Shown piece by piece: positions 35,940 through 43,048 of a DNA stretch of 45,093 nt. The DNA is from Burkholderiales bacterium (GTDB lineage: Bacteria > Pseudomonadota > Gammaproteobacteria > Burkholderiales > Burkholderiaceae_C). The notes beneath the pieces were generated by a model that made no database searches, was not told where the DNA came from, and saw nothing but the letters and a program-made list of their open reading frames with translations. The position numbers and the translations under genes were made by a program. Position 1 is the stretch's first letter. Each line of letters begins with the position of its first letter. The stretch covers positions 1-45,093 of the forward strand of contig JAGWLO010000025.1 of NCBI GenBank assembly GCA_028872015.1. The letters are read 5' to 3'.

Positions 35940-36036
35940 GCGGCCTCCGAAGGCGGATGTCCCCCCCGTGAGGGATGCACCCCAAGGGGCGGGACGCCCA
36001 TCATCGGCCCCTCGCTTCGGGCCCGAGCGCCCGGTC
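35940..36036. repeat. GC-rich intergenic segment with several short inverted repeats
   Basis: Between the zinc hydrolase and the small gene at 36052 lie CCCC-AA-GGGG, CCCCCCC...GGG and GGCCC...GGGCC pairings, rich in runs of C and G. It resembles in style, not in exact sequence, the element at the livG/livF junction. It may be a degenerate intergenic repeat or a weak transcriptional roadblock. Confidence 0.35.
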
Positions 36037-36051
36037 TCAGAGGACAGCACC

Positions 36052-36306
36052 ATGCGATTCGAAGAAGCCCACGAGGGCGACTACCGCATCTTCGTCGGCG
36101 CGCTGGAAGCGCCGCGCGGCGACGGCTACATCGCCGCGCTGATCGTCAACCGCGTGCGCGGCGCCATCGGCCGCCACCCCGAGGCCTTCCGCGACGACAG
36201 CCTGGCCTGCGGCTATCGCTGGCGCTCAGCCGAAGAGGCGCTGCACTACGCGATGAACCGGGCGCGCGAGCTCATCCGCAGCCGCTCGACCATGCTCGCC
36301 TGCTGA
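36052..36306 (+). CDS. Small conserved-looking protein of unknown function
   Basis: 84 residues ([21 protein letters not shown]...), mixed alpha/beta composition, two cysteines, no signal peptide or membrane helix. The ribosome site AGAGGA about 8 nt upstream of ATG 36052 and the GC-rich third positions support a real gene. I do not recognise a family. It lies 38 bp before mnmA on the same strand, but mnmA seems to have its own promoter. Confidence 0.7.
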   Translation: MRFEEAHEGDYRIFVGALEAPRGDGYIAALIVNRVRGAIGRHPEAFRDDSLACGYRWRSAEEALHYAMNRARELIRSRSTMLAC

Positions 36307-36331
36307 GCCCGCGCCGCCCGGGACGCGGCGG

Positions 36332-36337
36332 GATAAT
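36332..36337 (+). promoter_or_regulatory. Candidate -10 box (GATAAT) for mnmA
   Basis: GATAAT ends 7 nt before ATG 36345. Transcription would begin at or next to the A of the start codon. No ribosome site is present. A -35 is not evident. Confidence 0.55.
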
Positions 36338-36344
36338 CCGCCGC

Positions 36345-37484
36345 ATGGGCAGGCAGCGCGTGGTGGTGGGGCTGAGCGGCGGGGTCGACTCCGCCGTCAG
36401 CGCCTGGCTGCTGAAGCAGCAGGGCTTCGAGGTGGTCGGCCTGTTCATGAAGAACTGGGACGACGACGACGACAGCGCGTACTGCGCGTCGAACATCGAC
36501 TTCGTCGATGCCGCGGCCGTGGCCGACGTGATCGGCATCGAGATCGAGCACGTCAACTTCGCGGCCGAGTACAAGGACCGCGTGTTCGCCGCCTTCCTGC
36601 GCGAGTACGCCGCCGGCCGCACGCCCAACCCCGATGTGCTGTGCAACGCCGAGATCAAGTTCAAGGCCTTTCTCGACCACGCACTGCGCCTGGGCGCCGA
36701 CCGCATCGCCACCGGCCACTACGCCCGCGTGCGCGAGCGCGGCGGCCGGTTCGAGCTGCTCAAGGGCCTGGACCCGGCCAAGGACCAGAGCTACTTCCTG
36801 CACCGCCTGAACCAGGCCCAGCTGGGGAGGACGCTGTTTCCGGTGGGCGCTCTGCACAAGACCGAGGTGCGGCGTCTGGCCGCCGAGATCGGGCTGCCGA
36901 ACGCGAAGAAGAAGGATTCGACCGGCATCTGCTTCATCGGCGAGCGACCGTTCCGCGAGTTTCTGCAGCGCTACCTCCGCCACGCACCCGGGCCGATGCT
37001 CGACGAGCACGGGCACACGCTGGGCCGGCACCTCGGCCTGTCGTTCTACACCCGCGGCCAGCGCCAGGGCCTGGGCATCGGCGGCGTGCGCGAGGGCGGC
37101 GGCGCCCACGCGCCCTGGTACGTGGCGCACAAGGACCTGGCGCGCAACGCGCTGCTGGTGGTGCAGGGCCATGACCACCCGGGGCTGCTGTCGCCCTGGC
37201 TCGTGGCCGACGACCTGAGCTGGGTCGCCGGCGAGCCGCCGGCCGCTGCGCGCCTGGCGGCCAAGACGCGCTACCGCCAGCCCGATGCGCCCTGCCGCGT
37301 GGGACTGCAGGCCGGCACGCTGCGCCTGGACTTCGACGCCGCGCAGTGGGCGGTGACGCCGGGCCAGAGCGCAGTGCTGTACGACGGCGAGGTCTGCCTG
37401 GGCGGCGGCGTGATCGCGCAGACCCGGGAGCCACCGCTGCCTGCACCGCGCAGCCGGGCGACGCAAACCGAGGGTATGCACTGA
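36345..37484 (+). CDS. mnmA: tRNA-specific 2-thiouridylase
   Basis: 379 residues. It thiolates U34 of Lys, Glu and Gln tRNAs. The PP-loop SGGVDS is at residues 11-16. The two catalytic cysteines are C100 ([10 protein letters not shown]) and C196 ([12 protein letters not shown]), matching C102 and C199 of E. coli. [14 protein letters not shown] and the C-terminal [28 protein letters not shown] segment are also typical. ATG 36345 directly opens the PP-loop domain and follows a -10-like box by 7 nt. Confidence 0.97.
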   Translation: MGRQRVVVGLSGGVDSAVSAWLLKQQGFEVVGLFMKNWDDDDDSAYCASNIDFVDAAAVADVIGIEIEHVNFAAEYKDRVFAAFLREYAAGRTPNPDVLCNAEIKFKAFLDHALRLGADRIATGHYARVRERGGRFELLKGLDPAKDQSYFLHRLNQAQLGRTLFPVGALHKTEVRRLAAEIGLPNAKKKDSTGICFIGERPFREFLQRYLRHAPGPMLDEHGHTLGRHLGLSFYTRGQRQGLGIGGVREGGGAHAPWYVAHKDLARNALLVVQGHDHPGLLSPWLVADDLSWVAGEPPAAARLAAKTRYRQPDAPCRVGLQAGTLRLDFDAAQWAVTPGQSAVLYDGEVCLGGGVIAQTREPPLPAPRSRATQTEGMH

Positions 37485-37582
37485 TCGGAAAAGTGCTGAG
37501 CGGCGGCAGTTGCAACCGAAGACCACGACGCGCCACCCCTAAACTCGCACCCTCCCCAAACCGGCTCGGCAACCCGATCTGC

Positions 37583-38356
37583 ATGTCCGACGACACCATC
37601 CTCGAAACCCGCAAACTGACCAAGGAATTCAAGGGTTTCGTCGCTGTGAGCGAGGTCGATCTGAAGGTGCGCCGGGGCACGATCCACGCGTTGATCGGCC
37701 CCAATGGCGCCGGCAAGACGACCTGCTTCAACCTGTTGACGAAATTCCTGGCCCCCACGCGCGGGCAGATCCTGTTCGAGGGCCACGACATCACGGCCGA
37801 GTCGCCGTCGCACATCGCGCGGCGCGGCGTGATCCGCTCGTTCCAGATCTCGTCGGTGTTTCCGCACCTCACGGTGCTCGAGAACGTGCGCGTGGCGCTG
37901 CAGCGATCGCTGCGCACCTCGTTCCACTTCTGGCGCCCCGAGCGCAGCCTGGACGGCCTGAACGAGCGCGCCCTGGCCCTGCTGCAGGAGGTGGACCTGT
38001 CGCCCTATGCCGGCGTCACCGCGGTCGAGCTCAGCTACGGGCGCAAGCGCGCGCTGGAGATCGCCACCACCCTGGCCATGAACCCCAAGCTGATGCTGCT
38101 GGACGAGCCCACGCAGGGCATGGGTCTGGAGGACGTGGACCGCACGCGCGCGCTGATCAAGAAAGTGGCGGCCGACCGCACGGTGCTGATGGTCGAGCAC
38201 AACATGAGCGTGGTGTCGAGCATCGCCGACACCATCACCGTGCTGCAGCGCGGTGCCACCCTGGCCGAAGGCCCGTACGAGGTGGTCAGCCGCGACCCGG
38301 CCGTGATCGAGGCCTACATGGGCACGGCGCAGACCGCCCTGGCGGGAGCCCACTGA
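37583..38356 (+). CDS. livG: Branched-chain amino acid-type ABC transporter ATPase (LivG)
   Basis: 257 residues. Walker A is GPNGAGKTT (39-47), Walker B is LMLLDEPTQGM, and the signature is LSYGRKRALEIA, the LivG/UrtD-style variant of LSGGQ. An H-loop (MVEHNM) is present. It is the first gene of livG-livF-livK-livH-livM. ATG 37583 follows a TAAACT -10 candidate (37540-37545), which leaves a leader of about 30 nt. Its stop codon lies inside the first copy of a 22-bp direct repeat. Confidence 0.94.
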   Translation: MSDDTILETRKLTKEFKGFVAVSEVDLKVRRGTIHALIGPNGAGKTTCFNLLTKFLAPTRGQILFEGHDITAESPSHIARRGVIRSFQISSVFPHLTVLENVRVALQRSLRTSFHFWRPERSLDGLNERALALLQEVDLSPYAGVTAVELSYGRKRALEIATTLAMNPKLMLLDEPTQGMGLEDVDRTRALIKKVAADRTVLMVEHNMSVVSSIADTITVLQRGATLAEGPYEVVSRDPAVIEAYMGTAQTALAGAH

Positions 38357-38442
38357 TGGCCCCCGAGCTCACTTCGTTCGCTGCCCCCCGAGGGGGCCCT
38401 GGGCTGCCTTGGGGCGGCCCGGCGGGAGCCCACTGATGGCCC
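38341..38442. repeat. Mini-element (58 bp) flanked by a 22-bp direct repeat at the livG/livF junction
   Basis: A perfect 22-bp repeat occurs at 38341-38362 and 38421-38442. It spans the livG stop and a TGATG start context. Between the copies lie 58 bp (38363-38420) with CCCCCCGAGGGGG and CTGCCTTGGGGCGGCC hairpin-like parts. The simplest reading is insertion of a small palindromic repeat into a former TGATG-overlapping livG/livF junction, duplicating the site. It resembles GC-rich intergenic repeats I recall from Comamonadaceae genomes, but I could not check that. Confidence 0.75.
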
Positions 38443-39137
38443 GCTTCCTCGAGGTCGCCGACCTGCACGGCTGGTACGGCGAGTCGCACGTGCTGCACGG
38501 CATGAACTTCCATGTCGACGAGGGCGAGGTGGTCACGCTGCTGGGCCGCAACGGCGCCGGCCGCACGAGCACGATGCGCGCGATCATGGGGCTGATCGGC
38601 AGCCGCAAGGGCAGCATCCGCGTTCATGGCCGCGAGACCATCGCGCTGGCCACGCACCGCATCGCGCGCCTGGGGCTGGGCTACTGCCCCGAGGAGCGCG
38701 GCATCTTCGCCAGCCTGTCGGCCGAGGAGAACCTGATGCTGCCGCCGGTGCTGGCCGAAGGCGGCATGAGCGTGGAGCAGATCTACGCCATGTTCCCCAA
38801 CCTGCGCGAGCGCGCGGGCAGCCCCGGCACGCGGCTGTCGGGCGGCGAGCAGCAGATGCTGGCGGTGGCGCGCATCCTGCGCACCGGCGCACGGCTGCTG
38901 CTGCTGGACGAGATCTCCGAAGGCCTGGCGCCCGTGATCGTGCAGAAGCTGGCTGAGATGGTCACGGCGCTGCGCGGCCAGGGCTACACCATCCTGATGG
39001 TCGAGCAGAACTTCCGCTTCGCCGCGCCGCTGGCCGACCGCTTCCTGGTCGTCGAGCATGGCCAGGTGATCCAGCAATTCACGCAGGCCGAGCTGCCCGC
39101 GCGGATGGACAAGCTGCACGAGTACCTGGGCGTCTGA
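38436..39137 (+). CDS. livF: Branched-chain amino acid-type ABC transporter ATPase (LivF), Walker A Lys-to-Arg
   Basis: 233 residues, normal LivF length. The signature is LSGGEQQMLAVARIL, Walker B is LLLLDEISEGLAP, and the H-loop is MVEQNF-like, as is usual in LivF. The P-loop reads GRNGAGRTS (residues 37-45), with R43 in place of the invariant Lys (codon CGC at 38562-38564). The start is ATG 38436 in the second repeat copy; an in-frame ATG at 38409 lies inside the mini-element. LivF pairs with LivG on the membrane permeases. ATP hydrolysis may depend more on LivG. Confidence 0.93.
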   Translation: MARFLEVADLHGWYGESHVLHGMNFHVDEGEVVTLLGRNGAGRTSTMRAIMGLIGSRKGSIRVHGRETIALATHRIARLGLGYCPEERGIFASLSAEENLMLPPVLAEGGMSVEQIYAMFPNLRERAGSPGTRLSGGEQQMLAVARILRTGARLLLLDEISEGLAPVIVQKLAEMVTALRGQGYTILMVEQNFRFAAPLADRFLVVEHGQVIQQFTQAELPARMDKLHEYLGV

Positions 39138-39197
39138 GCCCGGCACCAGAAAGCGAACCTTCCACAACCACCCTCAGCTTCACTCCAGGAGACCTTC

Positions 39198-40403
39198 ATG
39201 AAACGCAACAAGATCGCCGCCGCCTGCGCCCTCGCGCTGGGCGCCCTGCTCGCCAACACGGCCGCCCGCGCCGCCGGCAACGAAGTCGTCATCGGCGACA
39301 TCGACGACATGTCCGGCGTCTACGCCGACGTGATCGGCGAGGGCGGCGTGCAGGCCGCCAAGATGGCCATCGCCGACTTCGGCGGCAGCGTGCTGGGCAA
39401 GAAGATCGTCTTCCTCAGCTCCGATCACCAGAACAAGCCCGACCTGGGCGCCTCGAAGTTCCGCGAGTGGGCCGACCAGAACGGCGTGAACATGGTGCTC
39501 GGCGGCTCCAACACCGGGGTGTCGATCGCGATGGCCAAGGTGGCGATGGCCAAGAAGGTGCCCTTCTTCGCCATCGGCGCGGCCGGCGCCTCGCTCACGA
39601 ACCAGGACTGCACGCCCTACACCGTGCACTACGCCTACGACACCACGGCGCTGGCCAACGGCACCGCCAGCACGCTGGTCAAGGAAGGCGGCAAGAGCTG
39701 GTACTTCCTGACCGCCGACTACGCCTTCGGCACCCAGCTGCGCGACGCCGCCACCAAGGTCGTGGTGGCCAACGGCGGCAAGTCGCTGGGCGAGGTGCGG
39801 GTGCCGCTCGGCGCCTCGGACTTCTCGTCGTTCCTGCTGCAGGCGCAGAGCTCGGGCGCGCAGGTGCTGGGGCTGGCCAACGCCGGCGCCGACTTCACCA
39901 ACTCGCTGAAGGCGGCGCAGGAGTTCGGCATCACCAAGACCATGAAGCCGGCGGCCCTGCTGGCCTTCATCAGCGACATCCACGGCCTGGGCCTGAAGAC
40001 CGCGCAGGGCCTGGTGCTGACCACCGGCTGGTACTGGGACCTCAGCCCCGAGACGCGGGCCTGGGCCAAGCGCTACTTCGACATCATGAAGAAGGAGCCG
40101 ACCATGAACCAGGCCGCGTACTACTCGGCCACCATGAACTACCTCAAGGCGGTCAAGATCGTGGGCTCCACCGACTCGGACAAGGTGATGGCCGAGCTGA
40201 AGAAGATGAAGATCGATGACTTCTTCGTCAAGGGCGGCTACATCCGCGCCGACGGCGTGATGATCCACCCGATGTACGTGATGCAGGTCAAGACGCCGGC
40301 CGAGTCCAAGTACCCCTGGGACTACTACAAGGTGCTGAAGGTGATGCCGGGCGAAGAGGCCTTCGGCCCGGTCACCGGCCTGTGCTCTTTCGCCAAGAAG
40401 TGA
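39198..40403 (+). CDS. livK: Periplasmic substrate-binding protein of the Liv-type importer
   Basis: 401 residues. The signal peptide MKRNKIAAACALALGALLAN... ends around ARA-AG (residue 26). The mature protein is a type I binding fold: VVIGDIDDMSGVYADVIGEGG, FLTADYAFGTQLRDAATKVV, VLGLANAGADFTNSLKAAQEFG and AAYYSATMNYLKAVK. It is encoded between the ATPase and permease genes, and a strong ribosome site (CAGGAGACC) precedes it. The gene symbol reflects position; the ligand could be a branched-chain or other amino acid, an amide or an aromatic acid. Confidence 0.92.
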   Translation: MKRNKIAAACALALGALLANTAARAAGNEVVIGDIDDMSGVYADVIGEGGVQAAKMAIADFGGSVLGKKIVFLSSDHQNKPDLGASKFREWADQNGVNMVLGGSNTGVSIAMAKVAMAKKVPFFAIGAAGASLTNQDCTPYTVHYAYDTTALANGTASTLVKEGGKSWYFLTADYAFGTQLRDAATKVVVANGGKSLGEVRVPLGASDFSSFLLQAQSSGAQVLGLANAGADFTNSLKAAQEFGITKTMKPAALLAFISDIHGLGLKTAQGLVLTTGWYWDLSPETRAWAKRYFDIMKKEPTMNQAAYYSATMNYLKAVKIVGSTDSDKVMAELKKMKIDDFFVKGGYIRADGVMIHPMYVMQVKTPAESKYPWDYYKVLKVMPGEEAFGPVTGLCSFAKK

Positions 40404-40408
40404 GCTGA

Positions 40409-40441
40409 GGCCCGGGGGCGCCACGCCGGCGCCCCCGGGCC
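40409..40441 (+). ncRNA. Perfect 14-bp intergenic hairpin between livK and livH
   Basis: A left arm 40409-40422 pairs fully with 40428-40441 around a 5-nt loop. All pairs but none of the flank favour termination, as no T-run follows. It starts 6 nt after the livK stop. Such hairpins commonly protect the 3' end of an abundant binding-protein message from exonucleases while reducing permease expression. Confidence 0.8.
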
Positions 40442-40465
40442 GTCCAACCCGATGCCCGCCCTGCC

Positions 40466-41350
40466 ATGACCGAAGTCTTCGGCTACCCGCTGCCGGTGAT
40501 CCTGGGCCAGCTCATGCTGGGCCTGGTGAACGGCTCCTTCTACGCCATGCTCAGCCTCGGGCTGGCGGTGATCTTCGGCCTGCTCGGCGTGGTCAATTTC
40601 GCGCACGGCGCGTTCTACATGCTGGGCGCCTACGCGGCGTACCTGGCACTCAACCTGCTGGGCGTGGACTACTGGTTCGCGCTCGTGCTCTCGCCCCTGG
40701 TCATCGGCGCCCTGGGCATCGTGCTCGAGCGGCTGCTGCTGCGCCACCTGTACCAGCTCGACCCGCTGTACGGCCTGCTGCTCACCTTCGGCCTGGCGCT
40801 CATCGCCGAGGGCGTGATGCACGACTACTTCGGCTCCTCGGGCCAGAGCTACCCGGTGCCGCGGGCGCTGCAGGGCGTCTTCAACCTGGGCTTCATGATC
40901 CTGCCGGTCTACCGCGCCTGGGTCATCGTGGCCTCGCTCGCCGTGTGCTTCTCGACCTGGTTCCTGATCGAGCGCACGCGGCTGGGCTCGACCCTGCGCG
41001 CCGCGACCGAGAACCCGCGCCTGGTGCAGGCCTTCGGCACCAACGTGCCGCTGATCGTGATGGCCACCTATGGCGCCGGCGTGGGCCTGGCGGCGCTGGC
41101 CGGCGTGCTGGCGGCGCCCGTCATCCAGGTCTCGCCGATGATGGGCAATTCGCTGGTGATCGTGGTCTTCGCCGTGGTCGTGATCGGCGGCATGGGCTCG
41201 ATCTTCGGCGCCATCGTCAGCGGCCTCGTGCTGGGCATGGTCGAGGGGCTGACCAAGGTCGTCTACCCCGAGGCCTCCAGCGTGGTCGTCTTTCTCATCA
41301 TGGCCGTGGTGCTGATCTGGCGCCCGGCCGGCCTGTTCGGGCGGACCTGA
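40466..41350 (+). CDS. livH: Liv-type ABC transporter permease (LivH)
   Basis: 294 residues with about eight hydrophobic helices. It begins with LGQLMLGLVNGSFYAMLSLGLAVIFGLLGVVNFAHGAFYMLGAY, the standard LivH N-terminal block (landmarks near residues 12-55), and has the ATPase-contact segment RAATENPRLVQAFGTNV (about residues 175-192). It forms the membrane channel with LivM. It is 62 bp after livK, beyond a hairpin, and 4 bp before livM. Confidence 0.95.
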   Translation: MTEVFGYPLPVILGQLMLGLVNGSFYAMLSLGLAVIFGLLGVVNFAHGAFYMLGAYAAYLALNLLGVDYWFALVLSPLVIGALGIVLERLLLRHLYQLDPLYGLLLTFGLALIAEGVMHDYFGSSGQSYPVPRALQGVFNLGFMILPVYRAWVIVASLAVCFSTWFLIERTRLGSTLRAATENPRLVQAFGTNVPLIVMATYGAGVGLAALAGVLAAPVIQVSPMMGNSLVIVVFAVVVIGGMGSIFGAIVSGLVLGMVEGLTKVVYPEASSVVVFLIMAVVLIWRPAGLFGRT

Positions 41351-41354
41351 GGCC

Positions 41355-42302
41355 ATGCGCACCCCTACCGCCGCCACCGTCGCGTCCCTGGTCCTGCTGG
41401 CCGGGGCCCTGGCCGTGCCCGTGCTGGGCATCTACCCCGTGCTGGCGATGCAGCTGCTGTGCTTCGCGATGTTCGCCTGCGCCTTCAACCTGCTGCTGGG
41501 CTTTGCCGGCATGCTCTCGTTCGGCCACGCCGCGTTCTTCGGCCTCGCCGCCTACGTCACGGGCTGGGTCGTCACCGGCTGGGGCTGGGAGACGGTGCCC
41601 AGCATCCTGGCCGGCACGGCGGCGGCAGCCGCGCTGGGCCTGGTGATCGGCGCCATCGCCATCCGGCGCCAGGGCATCTATTTCGCGATGACCACGCTGG
41701 CGCTGGCGCAGCTGGTCTACTTCGTCTGCCTGCAGGCCCCGTTCACGGGCGGCGAGAACGGCATCCAGGGCGTGCACCGCGGCACCCTGTTCGGCCTCGT
41801 CTCGCTGCGCTCCGACGACGCCATGTACTATTTCGTGCTGGCCGTCTTCGTCGCCGTCTTCCTCTTCATCCGGCGCATCGTGCACTCGCCCTACGGCCAG
41901 GTGCTGAAGGCCATCCGCGAGAACGAGCCGCGCGCCATCTCGCTGGGCTACGAGGTCAACCGCTACAAGCTGCTGGCCTTCGTGCTGTCGGCGGCCATCG
42001 CCGGCCTGGCCGGCTCGCTGAAGTCGCTGACGCTGGGCCTGGCGAGCCTCACCGACGTGATGCAGGGCACCTCGGGCGAGGTCATCCTGATGACGCTGCT
42101 GGGCGGCACCGGCACCTTCTTCGGCCCGGTGCTGGGCGCTTTCACCGTGGCGGGGCTGCAGAACCTGCTGGCCGACCGCGTCGGCTCGTGGGTCAGCGTG
42201 ATCATCGGCGCCATCTTCGTCGTCTGCGTGATCGGCTTCCGCCGCGGCTTCGTCGGCGAGCTGCTGGCCTGGCAGAAGCGGCGCCAGGCCCGGACGCACT
42301 GA
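41355..42302 (+). CDS. livM: Liv-type ABC transporter permease (LivM)
   Basis: 315 residues with about nine hydrophobic helices. LivM blocks are FNLLLGFAGMLSFGHAAFFGLAAYV, IRRQGIYFAMTTLALAQL and the EAA-type loop KAIRENEPRAISLGYEVNRYK that touches the ATPases. It pairs with LivH. ATG 41355 is 4 bp after the livH stop. It ends 98 bp before the cupredoxin-like gene, with two small inverted repeats in between. Confidence 0.95.
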   Translation: MRTPTAATVASLVLLAGALAVPVLGIYPVLAMQLLCFAMFACAFNLLLGFAGMLSFGHAAFFGLAAYVTGWVVTGWGWETVPSILAGTAAAAALGLVIGAIAIRRQGIYFAMTTLALAQLVYFVCLQAPFTGGENGIQGVHRGTLFGLVSLRSDDAMYYFVLAVFVAVFLFIRRIVHSPYGQVLKAIRENEPRAISLGYEVNRYKLLAFVLSAAIAGLAGSLKSLTLGLASLTDVMQGTSGEVILMTLLGGTGTFFGPVLGAFTVAGLQNLLADRVGSWVSVIIGAIFVVCVIGFRRGFVGELLAWQKRRQARTH

Positions 42303-42400
42303 CCCGGGGCGGGACGCGACACGGCCGGGTCGGCTCAACCCGGCCCGGCCGACGCCGATAAAGGGGGTATCGCCCGTGCCGGGCCCGCCCCTTCGTCTGC

Positions 42401-43042
42401 ATGCGCTTCTCGACCTTCGGGCGTGCCGCCCGCGTCGCCTTGGCCTCGGCCGCCACCGGCCTGGCCCTGGCCGCGTCGGGTGCCGGCGCGGCCACCGTGA
42501 CCATCACCGTGCAGGACCAGGCCGGCCTGGCGCTGCCCGGCAGCGCCGTGTTCCTGGAGTCGGCCGAAGCGCGGGCCGCCGCTCGGCCCGCGGTCGGCGT
42601 CGAGATCGGCCAGCAGCACAAGCAGTTCACGCAGCGCGTGACGGTGGTGCCGGTGGGCACGGCCATCCGGTTCCCGAACAACGACACGGTGCGCCACCAT
42701 GTGTATTCGTTCTCGCCGACCAAGATCTTCGAGCTCAAGCTCTACGCCGGCACCCCGTCCCAGCCGGTGCTGTTCGACAAGCCCGGCATCGCGGTGCTGG
42801 GCTGCAACATCCACGACACCATGATCGCCTGGGTGGTGGTGGTGGAGACGCCCTACTACGGCCTGAGCGACGGCAGCGGCGGCGTGCGGCTGGACGGCGT
42901 GCCGCCGGGCCGCTACCGGCTGCGCAGCTGGAACCCGGCGCTGGCCGTGGGCGCCCCGGCGCTGGACCAGCCGCTGGAGGTGACCGCCGGCGGGGCCGCC
43001 GCCACGGTGAAGCTGCCGGTGGCCGCCGCCGCAGCCCGCTGA
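42401..43042 (+). CDS. Periplasmic cupredoxin-like protein (methylamine-utilization-type)
   Basis: 213 residues. A signal peptide (ending near residue 30, GAGA-A) leads to a beta-rich domain, FPNNDTVRHHVYSFS (H99/H100) and LGCNIHDTM (C135, H138, M141). The His...Cys-x2-His-x2-Met set matches a type I copper site, so a plastocyanin-like fold is likely. A carboxypeptidase-regulatory-like tail follows (VRLDGVPPGRYRLRSWNP). Proteins of this type are often labelled methylamine utilization protein, but no mau genes are here. It starts 6 bp before the next gene's ATG (ends 43042, next 43049), so both are cotranscribed. The upstream gap has inverted repeats at 42325-42343 and 42356-42372. Confidence 0.82.
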   Translation: MRFSTFGRAARVALASAATGLALAASGAGAATVTITVQDQAGLALPGSAVFLESAEARAAARPAVGVEIGQQHKQFTQRVTVVPVGTAIRFPNNDTVRHHVYSFSPTKIFELKLYAGTPSQPVLFDKPGIAVLGCNIHDTMIAWVVVVETPYYGLSDGSGGVRLDGVPPGRYRLRSWNPALAVGAPALDQPLEVTAGGAAATVKLPVAAAAAR

Positions 43043-43048
43043 CCCGGC

